Assembly (NCBI RefSeq): GCF_000226565.1
Contig: NC_016041.1
Coordinates: forward strand, 806,001-870,000
Source: Glaciecola nitratireducens FR1064
Lineage (GTDB): Bacteria; Pseudomonadota; Gammaproteobacteria; Enterobacterales; Alteromonadaceae
DNA: 64,000 bases
Reading direction: 5' to 3'
Shown: positions 18,263 to 26,732 of the stretch, in pieces
Position numbering within the stretch: the stretch's first letter is position 1
Layout of the letters: each line of letters begins with the position of its first letter
The notes under the pieces: generated by a model
The model's input: the letters and a program-made list of their open reading frames with translations, nothing else
Database searches by the model: none
What the model was told of the DNA's origin: nothing
Program-made: the position numbers and the translations under genes

Positions 18263-19378
18263 ATGAGTTCGGTAAGTTGGAAGAGAATAGTAATAAAAGT
18301 GGGGAGCGCGTTAATTGCTCCAAACCAAAACGGTTGTAGTAGCCATTATTTATTAGGTATTGCTCAATTCATCGTACGTTGCAAGTCAATGGGCATTGAG
18401 GTGGTATTAGTCTCATCTGGCTCTGTTGCGGCAGGCGCGCATTTGTTTAATGAACAAGAAGAAGGTTACAAGCCTTCGATCGCGGTCAAGAAAGCAATGG
18501 CGGCAGCTGGCCAAATGGAAATGATGACGACTTGGGATCGCTTATTTGATTTTCCAACGGCTCAAATTTTGGTGACTCACGGTGATTTAAGAGATCGAGA
18601 GCGCTATATCAGCATTCAAGAAACGATATTTAGTTTGCTCGAAAACGGCATCTTGCCAATTTTGAATGAGAACGACACGGTAACCACCGATAAGCTAAAA
18701 GTAGGCGACAACGATAACTTGTCAGCGATGGTTGCAGCCGCAGCAGACGCAGATACCTTAATTATCTGTTCTGACGTAGACGGACTTTATGACAGCAATC
18801 CACATACTAATGCAGACGCGAAATTGTTGTCGTCGGTACCATTCATAACGGATGAAATTTTTGAAATGGCAGGTGGCGCAACTAGCTCAGTTGGCACCGG
18901 CGGCATGAAAACAAAAATAGAAGCAGCTGAAAAAGCAGTTGCCCACGGCATCGATACTTACATTGTTAATGGTTTTACTGTGCAGACGTTCAACACGCTA
19001 CTGTCGGGTAAAAATCCAGGTACGCATTTTGCGCCGGATAAAAAACCAATGAACGAGCATTTACACTGGATGACACACACTTCAACCGCTCAAGGTGAAG
19101 TGGTAGTTAATAATGATTTTAACACTGAGCTTGAAGGCGACAGTGAACAACTTACTAGCAACGAAATCATTGCGGTAAACGGCGACTTTGCCGTCGGCGA
19201 CACCATTTTGGTGAGAAAAGACGACGGTACTAGAATTGCAAACGCCACGTCAAACTACAGCAGTTGTTTGCTTAGTTTTATTGCCGAGCAAGATGATGAA
19301 GAGTTTGCTTCTAAGTTTGAAGACAGCACTGGCCCGATAATATCAGATAGTAATATAGCCCTACTGGAGGACAAATGA
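18263..19378 (+). CDS. proB: Glutamate 5-kinase with PUA domain
   Basis: A 371-residue enzyme that phosphorylates glutamate to gamma-glutamyl phosphate in the first step of proline synthesis. The amino-acid-kinase domain (about 1-260) shows IVIKVGSALI, VLVSSGSVAAG, ILNENDTVTTD, GDNDNLSA and GTGGMKTKIEAAE. A C-terminal PUA domain (about 278-355) follows. I start at the ATG at 18263 behind TTGGAGA; an in-frame TTG at 18251 lies inside that ribosome site. It overlaps proA by four bases. The first part carries the usual proline-feedback region, so flux may still be feedback-controlled. Confidence 0.96.
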   Translation: MSSVSWKRIVIKVGSALIAPNQNGCSSHYLLGIAQFIVRCKSMGIEVVLVSSGSVAAGAHLFNEQEEGYKPSIAVKKAMAAAGQMEMMTTWDRLFDFPTAQILVTHGDLRDRERYISIQETIFSLLENGILPILNENDTVTTDKLKVGDNDNLSAMVAAAADADTLIICSDVDGLYDSNPHTNADAKLLSSVPFITDEIFEMAGGATSSVGTGGMKTKIEAAEKAVAHGIDTYIVNGFTVQTFNTLLSGKNPGTHFAPDKKPMNEHLHWMTHTSTAQGEVVVNNDFNTELEGDSEQLTSNEIIAVNGDFAVGDTILVRKDDGTRIANATSNYSSCLLSFIAEQDDEEFASKFEDSTGPIISDSNIALLEDK

Positions 19379-20622
19379 GTTTAATTAAAGACCTATCAAG
19401 AAAAGCAGCCGAAGCAGCACAAATCCTATCGGTTTTGGATGAAGCAGAAAAAAACGCTGTTTTAATGGATATGGCTAAGACCTTGCGTGACAATGCAAAC
19501 GGTATCATTGAGAACAACGCTAAGGATCTAGTTAATGCTAAGAATAACGACCTAGCAGCGTCCATGATCGACAGACTGACCCTAAACCAAGAGCGCATTG
19601 AAGCGATGGCTGAAGGACTGGAAACAGTTGCTATACTGCCAGACCCTGTTGGCGTTGAAAGAGATTTAGGCACTCGCCCTAATGGTCTACAAATCAGAAA
19701 AATGAGAGTTCCGCTGGGTGTGGTTTGCATGATTTATGAAGCGCGTCCAAACGTAACTGCAGATGCTGCAGGCTTATGTTTCAAATCAGGTAACGCAGCC
19801 ATTTTACGTGGTGGTAAAGAAGCATTGGAATCAAGCTTATTCATCGCAAACTTGCTTCAAGACGTGCTAGAAAAGCATAACTTACCAAGAGAGCTTATTT
19901 CGGTAGTACCAAACGCCGACAGAGCCCTGATGCAAGAGTTGATGGAACAAAAAGACTACATTGACGTGATCATACCGCGCGGTGGTGAAGGTCTTATCAA
20001 CTACGTAACTGAAAATAGTAAAGTACCTGTTATTCAGCACTTTAAAGGTGTATGTCACCTGTATATTGACAAAGAAGCGGACATCGAAACCGCCATCAAC
20101 CTGTTGGTGAACGGCAAAACGCAGAGAACGGGTGTATGTAATGCGCTTGAAGGCTTGCTGGTACATGAAGACATTGCTGAAGAATTTTTGAGTGTTGCGG
20201 GTCCTATTTTGGAAGAGCATTCTGTTAAAGTGAACAGCTGTGAAAATTCAAGCAAGTACTTTAATAACTCAACTGTGATTAAAACTGATGGTTTTGGTGA
20301 AGAGTACCTAGATTTAGAGATTGCTGTGCGCATTGTACCTACTATTGAAGGAGCTATGCAGCATATTGCCCGTTTCGGTAGTCATCACACTGAGGTTATT
20401 TGTACTAAGAACGAACTGACCGCTAAGCGTTTCCAGCGCACTGTGGATTCATCTGTTGTTATGGTTAATGCGTCATCACGCTTCTCTGATGGTAGTCAGC
20501 TAGGCTTGGGTGCTGAGATCGGTATCGCAACCACTAAGCTGCACGCCTACGGGCCTATGGGCTTGGAGTCATTAACTACTGAGAAGTATTTAGTGAATGG
20601 TGTGGGGCAAGTTAGGGCTTAG
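19375..20622 (+). CDS. proA: Gamma-glutamyl phosphate reductase
   Basis: A 415-residue NADPH-dependent enzyme of the aldehyde dehydrogenase superfamily that reduces gamma-glutamyl phosphate to the semialdehyde. Visible motifs are PLGVVCMIYEARPNVTADA, the region FKSGNAAILRGGKEA, DVIIPRGGEGLI, and GKTQRTGVCNALEGLLVH, which contains the catalytic Cys. The terminal AYGPMGLESLTTEKYLV is also diagnostic. It is translationally coupled to proB (ATGA overlap). The ProA product cyclises and is reduced by ProC, which is not in this window. Confidence 0.97.
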   Translation: MSLIKDLSRKAAEAAQILSVLDEAEKNAVLMDMAKTLRDNANGIIENNAKDLVNAKNNDLAASMIDRLTLNQERIEAMAEGLETVAILPDPVGVERDLGTRPNGLQIRKMRVPLGVVCMIYEARPNVTADAAGLCFKSGNAAILRGGKEALESSLFIANLLQDVLEKHNLPRELISVVPNADRALMQELMEQKDYIDVIIPRGGEGLINYVTENSKVPVIQHFKGVCHLYIDKEADIETAINLLVNGKTQRTGVCNALEGLLVHEDIAEEFLSVAGPILEEHSVKVNSCENSSKYFNNSTVIKTDGFGEEYLDLEIAVRIVPTIEGAMQHIARFGSHHTEVICTKNELTAKRFQRTVDSSVVMVNASSRFSDGSQLGLGAEIGIATTKLHAYGPMGLESLTTEKYLVNGVGQVRA

Positions 20623-20674
20623 AAATAGCCCTGATAGGTGTGTTTAATATTGCATCTACGTTGCGTACATTAAA

Positions 20675-20704
20675 AGAGCGGCCGCATGGTCGTTCTCTCT
20701 TTTC
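20675..20704 (+). terminator. Possible terminator of proBA
   Basis: A 9-bp stem with two G-T wobbles (AGAGCGGCC at 20675-20683, GGTCGTTCT at 20688-20696) is followed by the pyrimidine tract CTCTTTTCT. Weak but correctly placed about 50 bases after proA. The 280 bases after it (to about 20985) show no gene. Confidence 0.5.
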
Positions 20705-20979
20705 TAGCTATTAACGTTATCTGACGTACGTTTTTTACAGCACTTTATGTCATACTCTTCGATATCACATATCGATAAACACAGCCTTTTAGCTTTCGAC
20801 TCTGAATAAAACAATCTTATGACTAATGAGTAAAAGTGGGCTTCAGGAAAGTGAAGCACCGCTTGAATAAATAATCTTTACGTTCTGTTACTGATTAGGC
20901 GCTGCCAAAGGTCGCTGCTAACGACAATAATGCGAATAATTGTTTGTATAATAGTAATTCTAACTGGCTGCAAGAACAA

Positions 20980-21011
20980 TAAAGAAAAGCCTGTGACACA
21001 GCACAGGCTTT
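20980..21011 (-). terminator. Terminator of the PEP-CTERM-like gene (minus strand)
   Basis: Perfect 10-bp inverted repeat AAAGCCTGTG (20986-20995) / CACAGGCTTT (21002-21011) with a 6-nt loop. On the minus strand it is followed by a T-rich tract, about 90 bases past the stop at 21103. Confidence 0.75.
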
Positions 21012-21102
21012 ATTATTGTTTAGTTGTTCTCGTCGACTTAACCGCAGTAAAAATTTAAAGCCCAAGAGCAGTTTAAAATCATTGTAGCTGCGACTTCCAA
21101 AA

Positions 21103-21939
21103 CTACGCCTTAATTGTGGGAGTTGTCGTTCTGAGGCGGAAGACTAAAAGTCCTAGACCACCCAGTATTGCCAAACTCGCCGTTGCTGGTGCAACTACAT
21201 TTACAGCCGTCGAAGGAACGTTGACGGCCAAAGATTTGAACTCGGCTGTTTGGCTTTCGGTATAAATACCCACTCTACCGCTCACAAATGTACTATCACT
21301 AACACTGTAGTCTATAGTCTGAGGCGTACCACTTTGCGCAACATTGGTAGGCACAATAGCGCCTTGTATACCACGAATGCTCTGCATCAACCCCTGAACT
21401 GAAAGACTAATTGAATCTGCAACACGCGAGATACTAAATTTATATGCAACGTCCTCAAGCCAAAAACTGCTATCCCAGTTTTTGATTGTGTTACTGCGAC
21501 CATTTTCTTCTTTGACCAAGAAAAGGCCCGTTTTACCTGTTACGTCTTTCACACCGCTTGAGTTTGAACCATCTCCTTGACTCCAACCCAATCGATAATG
21601 ATTGTTCGCATCTTGCCAACCAAACACTAAACCTAAGATATCGTCATCGTCACATGTGTTCTCAGCTTGACAGCTGGCGTTGTACGCATATGTAGGTGTA
21701 AAAATCCCGCTAAATGTAAAGTCCCCACCGAGTGTAAAGTCGCTGATAAGCGCGCCCGAGGAATTCCCCTGTTTTTTGGGAGCGTTATCATGTAACTGTA
21801 CCCAATTTTCGTTGCTTAATCTGTCCGAGGATGGCGAAACAGACTCGGTCCACTTAGTCGTGTCGATTAGAATTTGCGCAGACTGTGCACTAAATGACAA
21901 CGTCAATGCGGCTATACTGATAAAACGTGTTAGCGTCAT
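21103..21939 (-). CDS. Secreted lectin/TSP-C-like protein with PEP-CTERM-like sorting signal
   Basis: A 278-residue secreted protein. Residues 1-20 are a Sec signal ending SAQSAQ. The body (about 22-230) is beta-rich, with DDDILGLVFGWQDANNHYRLGWSQGDG and VSGRVGIYTESQTAEF, a pattern like the thrombospondin C-terminal / laminin-G lectin-type fold; two Cys near residues 92 and 97 may pair. The C terminus (about 245-278) has VAPATASLAILGGLGLLVF followed by Arg, which looks like a PEP-CTERM tripartite signal with VPEP replaced by VAPAT, a variant I associate with Alteromonadales. Such proteins are processed by exosortases and are often linked to exopolysaccharide loci, here divergently adjacent. 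No exosortase is in this window. Confidence 0.75.
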   Translation of the reverse strand: MTLTRFISIAALTLSFSAQSAQILIDTTKWTESVSPSSDRLSNENWVQLHDNAPKKQGNSSGALISDFTLGGDFTFSGIFTPTYAYNASCQAENTCDDDDILGLVFGWQDANNHYRLGWSQGDGSNSSGVKDVTGKTGLFLVKEENGRSNTIKNWDSSFWLEDVAYKFSISRVADSISLSVQGLMQSIRGIQGAIVPTNVAQSGTPQTIDYSVSDSTFVSGRVGIYTESQTAEFKSLAVNVPSTAVNVVAPATASLAILGGLGLLVFRLRTTTPTIKA

Positions 21940-22288
21940 TGATTACTGCTCCTGATGCTATATATGGCTAGAAATAATACAGGTCAAACCAGCTTTCAGC
22001 AATTTAATATAAGAATATTGTTTATAACTTTTTATACTTGTGTATTCTTTCTTATACCATACGAGAGCGGTGCAGAGAGAGACTGTGTAGATATCATGTA
22101 ATTCAGTAATAAATCTTTTGAAGCCAACGATAGTATGCTCAAAAAACAATATAAAAGAAACGGTTGCCACTACAAGCAGCTAGTATTTGATAGCGACAGT
22201 TCAACGAAAGGTTATCAAAAAAGGTGACTTCATCGACGCACTGTAGCAAAATCGTACAAACTTTATTTACGAACACTCCTCTTATTTT
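21940..22288. promoter_or_regulatory. Divergent promoter region between the PEP-CTERM-like gene and the exopolysaccharide operon
   Basis: 349 AT-rich bases, presumably holding both promoters. I found no operator or hairpin I would defend, and a short minus-strand reading frame inside (21958-22170) has no family features. Confidence 0.4.
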
Positions 22289-24310
22289 ATGTCATTAAAA
22301 AATTTAGTTGTAATTTTGCGAGGCTCTTGCTTTCTCATATTCATTGTTATTGGGCTTTGTCTAAATGTCTCAAAAACCTTCGCAAACGATGTAGTCATTG
22401 CCTATACTGATGAGCAGATGTGGCAATGGGTCAATGAAACTTATCTGCTGACGGAAAGTACAATCGAAAAAGAAGAGTCCTTGTTTGTTGCTTCACGGGT
22501 TCTTGGTCAATCTTGCCGTGTTAACTTAACTGTTCCGACCAACTCTGCCGATTTGCTCCAAGAATCTCTATATTGGGAAAAAAATTACGGGCTTGAGCTT
22601 CGCGGTGGCATTACCAGTGGGGATTTAGATAATAGCGAAATAGACGATGGGGGGCTAAGTTACCTTGAGCTCTCTTGGGATGTGCTCGACAACGGCTACA
22701 AAGAGTTCGATTATAGAGCGCAAGACTTGAAGCGCCGCGCTGCCCTTGAACGAATTTCTACACAGCTTGAACAAATAGCTAACCGCTACCGTTGTCGCAG
22801 TTATCAAATCGGCAAGTCCTTCGTTGGTATTGAGGCGAAGATTGCTGCTGCAAAGCTCGGCTTGATGGAGTCTGTGTATAAAATAGAACAAGAAGCCTAT
22901 TTTAATGGTGGCAGCGATTTAGATGAATTACTGATTTCGGAAGAAGCATTATTTACACTACGTCGTCGGCTGGAGCAGCTCAATTCTCCGCAAAACTATC
23001 AACAGGAAACCTTCGAAGTACTTAATCTGCCTGCTTTTGACATCAATATTGAGCAACTGCTACAAAACATCGGCGATGACCCGAGGTTTAAAAGTGTTGT
23101 CGATCTCCAGCAGCAGCGCGCAGCTGCAATTAACCCGTATCAAGATGGTAATCGACTACGATTTTTCGTGCGTAAAGAATTCGATATATTGTCTTCTAAT
23201 CGTGACGATTTGGTTGCAGGAGTTCGGTTTGCTGTGCCCTTGGTGTTTGCGGATAGACCAAATTATCAAAACAAGCTGCAGCAACTTGACCAAGAAAGAA
23301 GCCTTGATGAGTGGGAGCGTATAACAAGAGTGCGCGAGGCTTATCAAAGTTTTAGACAGCAGAGTGATAGAGTAATAACGCAAAACTATCGTTATCTGCG
23401 CAGCAAAGAGCGCATGCGCCGAGTTTTTAGCCGCAAAGCCATGGGTGACCCATTGATGTTACAAGCGGTTATCGCTCGGCTAGTTACTTATGTCGATGCT
23501 AGCCTTGAGCTGATTGCTGCAAAGCAAGGGTTGTTTGAAAGAGCGAATGCATTGTTTCTGACCTCAAGATTGGATTTTTCACCCGAATACATTCGCCCGC
23601 TACCCATGTCTATCGAAAACCACCGCTCTCGGCCCTACTCACGAGGAGTCTACATTTGGTCTGATGCCTTTAATCGGCTCAGTAACGAGCAAATATTATT
23701 GTTACTACAAACCAAATCATTCACACGAGTAATGCTGTCTTACAGTAAGATGACAGACAAACAAAAGCTGGCCAATTTTATGCAAAGCGCCCAGCAAAAA
23801 GGCATCAAGATTGAGTTGATGCTCAGTGATAATCAATGGGTTTACGAGCGTAACCATATGAAAGCTGCGCAAACGGTCGCGGCGCTGACGATGCAAACTG
23901 ATCATATTCATCTGGATATTGAACCCCAAGCCCTGGATAGTTACGCTGAGGAAAAGGAGCAATACCAACAGCGCTTTATTGACATGCTCAAAGCGATACG
24001 CTTGCAGTCGCCCGATGTTTATTTGAGCATAGCCGTTCCTTTTCACTGGGAGCTAGAAACCTACCGTAAAGTCGCGGCATTGACTGATAAAGTTGTGGTG
24101 ATGAACTACGAAAATGACCGTGTTGATACGCTAGTACGTCGAATGAAAAATATTTTGCAGGTTGTACCTAAGTCGAAAGTAGCTATGGCCGTTAGACCAA
24201 ATGATTTTTCTACAAATTTTGCGCTTGAAGAGAGCCTGAAGCTAGTGAATAAAGCATCGGGGGTTGACGAGTTTGTAATGCATAAACTTGCTGACCTAGT
24301 TAATGAATAA
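22289..24310 (+). CDS. TolC-like outer-membrane factor fused to a GH18-like TIM-barrel domain
   Basis: A 673-residue exported protein with a signal peptide (about 1-34, ending SKTFA). Residues 40-440 look like an outer-membrane efflux protein: two long heptad-rich helical hairpins (DLKRRAALERISTQLEQIA; LQQLDQERSLDEWERITRV), each preceded by amphipathic beta-hairpin segments (YGLELRGGITSGD and LSYLELSWDV; RLRFFVRKEFD and LVAGVRFAVPL). Residues about 455-673 resemble a GH18-type barrel: RGVYIWSDAF, then IHLDIEP with a D-x-E pair, YLSIAVPFHWE, and VVVMNYEND. The C-terminal position puts this domain in the periplasm. It is the first gene of a four-gene operon (12 bases before the HlyD gene). I infer an export channel with an attached polysaccharide-cleaving domain; substrate unknown. 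Confidence 0.65.
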   Translation: MSLKNLVVILRGSCFLIFIVIGLCLNVSKTFANDVVIAYTDEQMWQWVNETYLLTESTIEKEESLFVASRVLGQSCRVNLTVPTNSADLLQESLYWEKNYGLELRGGITSGDLDNSEIDDGGLSYLELSWDVLDNGYKEFDYRAQDLKRRAALERISTQLEQIANRYRCRSYQIGKSFVGIEAKIAAAKLGLMESVYKIEQEAYFNGGSDLDELLISEEALFTLRRRLEQLNSPQNYQQETFEVLNLPAFDINIEQLLQNIGDDPRFKSVVDLQQQRAAAINPYQDGNRLRFFVRKEFDILSSNRDDLVAGVRFAVPLVFADRPNYQNKLQQLDQERSLDEWERITRVREAYQSFRQQSDRVITQNYRYLRSKERMRRVFSRKAMGDPLMLQAVIARLVTYVDASLELIAAKQGLFERANALFLTSRLDFSPEYIRPLPMSIENHRSRPYSRGVYIWSDAFNRLSNEQILLLLQTKSFTRVMLSYSKMTDKQKLANFMQSAQQKGIKIELMLSDNQWVYERNHMKAAQTVAALTMQTDHIHLDIEPQALDSYAEEKEQYQQRFIDMLKAIRLQSPDVYLSIAVPFHWELETYRKVAALTDKVVVMNYENDRVDTLVRRMKNILQVVPKSKVAMAVRPNDFSTNFALEESLKLVNKASGVDEFVMHKLADLVNE

Positions 24311-24322
24311 GGGCAAACAATA

Positions 24323-25324
24323 ATGAAGTTGCATCAAAAAAAGAGTTATTTAGTCTCCCAGGACGAGGGGCATCCCGAACGCAGGAAGTGGCCTCGATTC
24401 ACACAACTGCTGTATTTTTTATTTATTTTATTTATCTTTTTGTACGTAATTTATTTCTTTTTTGCTCGTAGTTTTTATCTTAAAACAGACGGCATTATTG
24501 AAGTTTCAAAGCAGAGAATAGCCGCAACTCACGGTGGTAAAATTGAACAATTTACTGTAGCCCAAGGAGACCGTTTTAAAGCAGGAGATAAATTAGCGGT
24601 TATTGGAGCCGCGCGCTTTTGTAGTCCGCCGGCCGCCGATACGCGTTCAGCGCAGCTAGCATTTACTATAAAAGATGAAGAGATTGAGTTAAGTGGCTTA
24701 CTTAAAGAATTCGCGTTGCTTAAACGTATTCAAGCGCAGCCCGCTCGAATCGATGCAGGCATTCGTCGTGCACTAGAGTTAAATGCACCGCTGCTGCAAA
24801 ACCCGCAGGCTGAAAATATTAAGATGCTAGAAAAACAGAATGAAATTGATATTCAGCGCTTACGCATTGCGAATTTGAATGAACGCCTTAAACTACAGCG
24901 CAACGTTGCTGTGACTGTAAATAATGATCCGAGTTGCTCAGCAGAAATAATTTCAGCGCCGTTTGATGGGTACGTATTTTCAACCACTTTTAGCCAAAAT
25001 GAGGTGAGCAATCGTGGCGAGACTATTATGACGATCGTGGCTGATAATGCTGAAGTGAACATAGAGATTTACTTAGAGAATGATTTGTTTGCTTCTGCAC
25101 AACCGCAGCAAACCTTTGACATTACACTTCCTAATGGTGAGTCGTCGAAAGCCGTTGTTAGCGAGATATTCTCCTCTGCGATTACGCAGCCAGAGCGTGC
25201 TTGGAATAACTATAAGCCAGTAATACCGCAGCTGAAGGCTAACCTTGTGCCAGTAGATAAAAGCGATGTAGAACTATGGAAGCAGTACGATCGATACAGT
25301 GTCGACGTTAAGGGGATAAAATGA
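24323..25324 (+). CDS. HlyD-type membrane-fusion (periplasmic adaptor) protein
   Basis: A 333-residue inner-membrane-anchored adaptor. A single transmembrane helix (about 28-49, rich in Phe/Leu/Ile) follows a basic cytoplasmic N terminus (ERRKWPR). The first half of the lipoyl/barrel-sandwich domain is at about 55-95 (GGKIEQFTVAQGDRFKAGDKLAVIG), a helical coiled coil spans about 110-205, and the second lipoyl half is at about 210-240 (ISAPFDGYVFSTTFSQNEVSNRGETIM), followed by a beta-barrel domain. This is the type I secretion/efflux adaptor layout and also that of the Alg44 periplasmic part. AAGGG-type ribosome site at 24310-24314; the stop overlaps the next gene (ATGA). It would bridge the glycosyltransferase and the TolC-like protein. 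Confidence 0.8.
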   Translation: MKLHQKKSYLVSQDEGHPERRKWPRFTQLLYFLFILFIFLYVIYFFFARSFYLKTDGIIEVSKQRIAATHGGKIEQFTVAQGDRFKAGDKLAVIGAARFCSPPAADTRSAQLAFTIKDEEIELSGLLKEFALLKRIQAQPARIDAGIRRALELNAPLLQNPQAENIKMLEKQNEIDIQRLRIANLNERLKLQRNVAVTVNNDPSCSAEIISAPFDGYVFSTTFSQNEVSNRGETIMTIVADNAEVNIEIYLENDLFASAQPQQTFDITLPNGESSKAVVSEIFSSAITQPERAWNNYKPVIPQLKANLVPVDKSDVELWKQYDRYSVDVKGIK

Positions 25325-26724
25325 GAGCATTCTACGCTGTATCAGCGAAACCTAATTATATCCTCACTTCATTACAGCATGTTGAAGAACAAGCCATCGT
25401 GAATGTCGCATCTGAATGTCTAGGTTTCTTCGTTAGCTACGAAAACGATGAACAGGCTGAGCATCTCTTAAATGCTATACGCCAACATGATAACCCAAAC
25501 GTCTATTTGCGTGCGATTGTGTTGCTGCATAATAGCGAGCTCAAGCCAAATTACATCCGCGAACGCTTCGATTGTGTATTTACTGAAGACGAATTTACAG
25601 AAGTGCAATTAGCTGATTTACAAAGTAAGTTTGGAAAGTTAAATAGCTGGATTGCTAAAATACCTAATAATGATAATACGCTAAGTGATGCAAGTTTACG
25701 TTTCCGGGCGCTGCGCTTGATGGCGAGTCGCAATGCGCGCTGCACGCCTAACGCGACGATCTATGATAAACGAGGCTTTGAATACAGCCTACTTAGGCCT
25801 TTGTTCAGCGAGTCAGATGGCAGTGTTGAAAAGGTTTTAGCGTTTTTACAGTCTCAGCAGTTAGTGAAAGATGAGTTTGTTAAAAAAGCACACTTTTGTC
25901 CCCACTGTGACAGTGCCTTTTTAAATTTTAAAGAAACTTGTCCAGACTGCAGTAGTGATAATTTGGAACGCGACGAACTCATCCATCACTTTAAGTGCGG
26001 TCATACGGACGTGATCAATAAGTTTATCTATAATAATCGTTTAAAGTGTCCCAAATGTGAAGATGATTTAAAACATATTGGTGTTGACTACGATAAGCCA
26101 TCGACGGTTTCAACTTGTTTAGAGTGTAAGCGTACCTTTCAAGACCCTGAAGTTAAAGCTGACTGTTTTGCCTGCCATCGTTCCAGTAGCAGTGATGATT
26201 TGACTTTACGCACAATGAGTGCGTTTAGTGTCTCAGCAATAGGCGCCAATGCCGCGCGTTTTGGTCTAGATGCATTATTTACCTCAATACTCCAGACCGA
26301 TCTAAAGCTTTATAGCAGTGCCGAAATTAAGCAGTTTGTTATAGTCGAAAAAGCGAGGATAGAACGTTATAAAAAGTCTGAAACAAGCTTAGCTGTCATT
26401 CATTTTGCCAACTTAGAGGCTCTATTTGATACTCTTGGACGCAAAACCGAACAAGTGTTTAAAGAAATTAGTGCGGTCTTTAAGTCGATTTTTCGTGAGT
26501 CGGATCTGATCACGGCGAAAAACGAAAGTTTGTATGCGGTGATAATGACTGAAACCTCCACTCAAAATGCTAAGTTGGCGATTGAGCGACTTGACGATGC
26601 TATCAAAGGCTTATTCGAGGGTAGTCTTGATTTCACACTGCAGGTAAATACTGAGATTACTAATATAATTGAGGTTGATGATTTAGATGTTGTTATCGAT
26701 GAATTTATTTCTGCTGAGGGTTAA
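25321..26724 (+). CDS. TackOD1-like zinc-binding protein with degenerate GGDEF domain (predicted c-di-GMP receptor)
   Basis: A 467-residue soluble protein with no signal or transmembrane segment. Residues 1-115 look like a degenerate receiver domain. Residues about 185-300 hold CxxC pairs at 193/196, 207/210, 243/246, 266/269 and 282/285 plus Cys226, with the linking phrases LIHHFKCGH and HIGVDYDKPSTV; I recognise this as the TackOD1 metal-binding output domain. Residues about 340-460 are a GGDEF fold in which the active-site motif is NESLY (401-405) while the inhibitory-site motif RESD (392-395) is kept at the correct five-residue spacing. The same design, a dead cyclase that senses c-di-GMP, is established for PelD. 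It is translationally coupled to the HlyD gene, so I infer control of the adjacent polysaccharide synthase. Confidence 0.72.
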   Translation: MRAFYAVSAKPNYILTSLQHVEEQAIVNVASECLGFFVSYENDEQAEHLLNAIRQHDNPNVYLRAIVLLHNSELKPNYIRERFDCVFTEDEFTEVQLADLQSKFGKLNSWIAKIPNNDNTLSDASLRFRALRLMASRNARCTPNATIYDKRGFEYSLLRPLFSESDGSVEKVLAFLQSQQLVKDEFVKKAHFCPHCDSAFLNFKETCPDCSSDNLERDELIHHFKCGHTDVINKFIYNNRLKCPKCEDDLKHIGVDYDKPSTVSTCLECKRTFQDPEVKADCFACHRSSSSDDLTLRTMSAFSVSAIGANAARFGLDALFTSILQTDLKLYSSAEIKQFVIVEKARIERYKKSETSLAVIHFANLEALFDTLGRKTEQVFKEISAVFKSIFRESDLITAKNESLYAVIMTETSTQNAKLAIERLDDAIKGLFEGSLDFTLQVNTEITNIIEVDDLDVVIDEFISAEG

Positions 26725-26732
26725 CTAGCTTT

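Noticed and set aside
21958-22170. 70-residue minus-strand frame upstream of the polysaccharide operon
   Set aside because: No family features; probably promoter DNA.
25321-26724. Active diguanylate cyclase
   Set aside because: The GGDEF active-site motif is replaced by NESLY, so synthesis of c-di-GMP is not expected; only the I-site remains.
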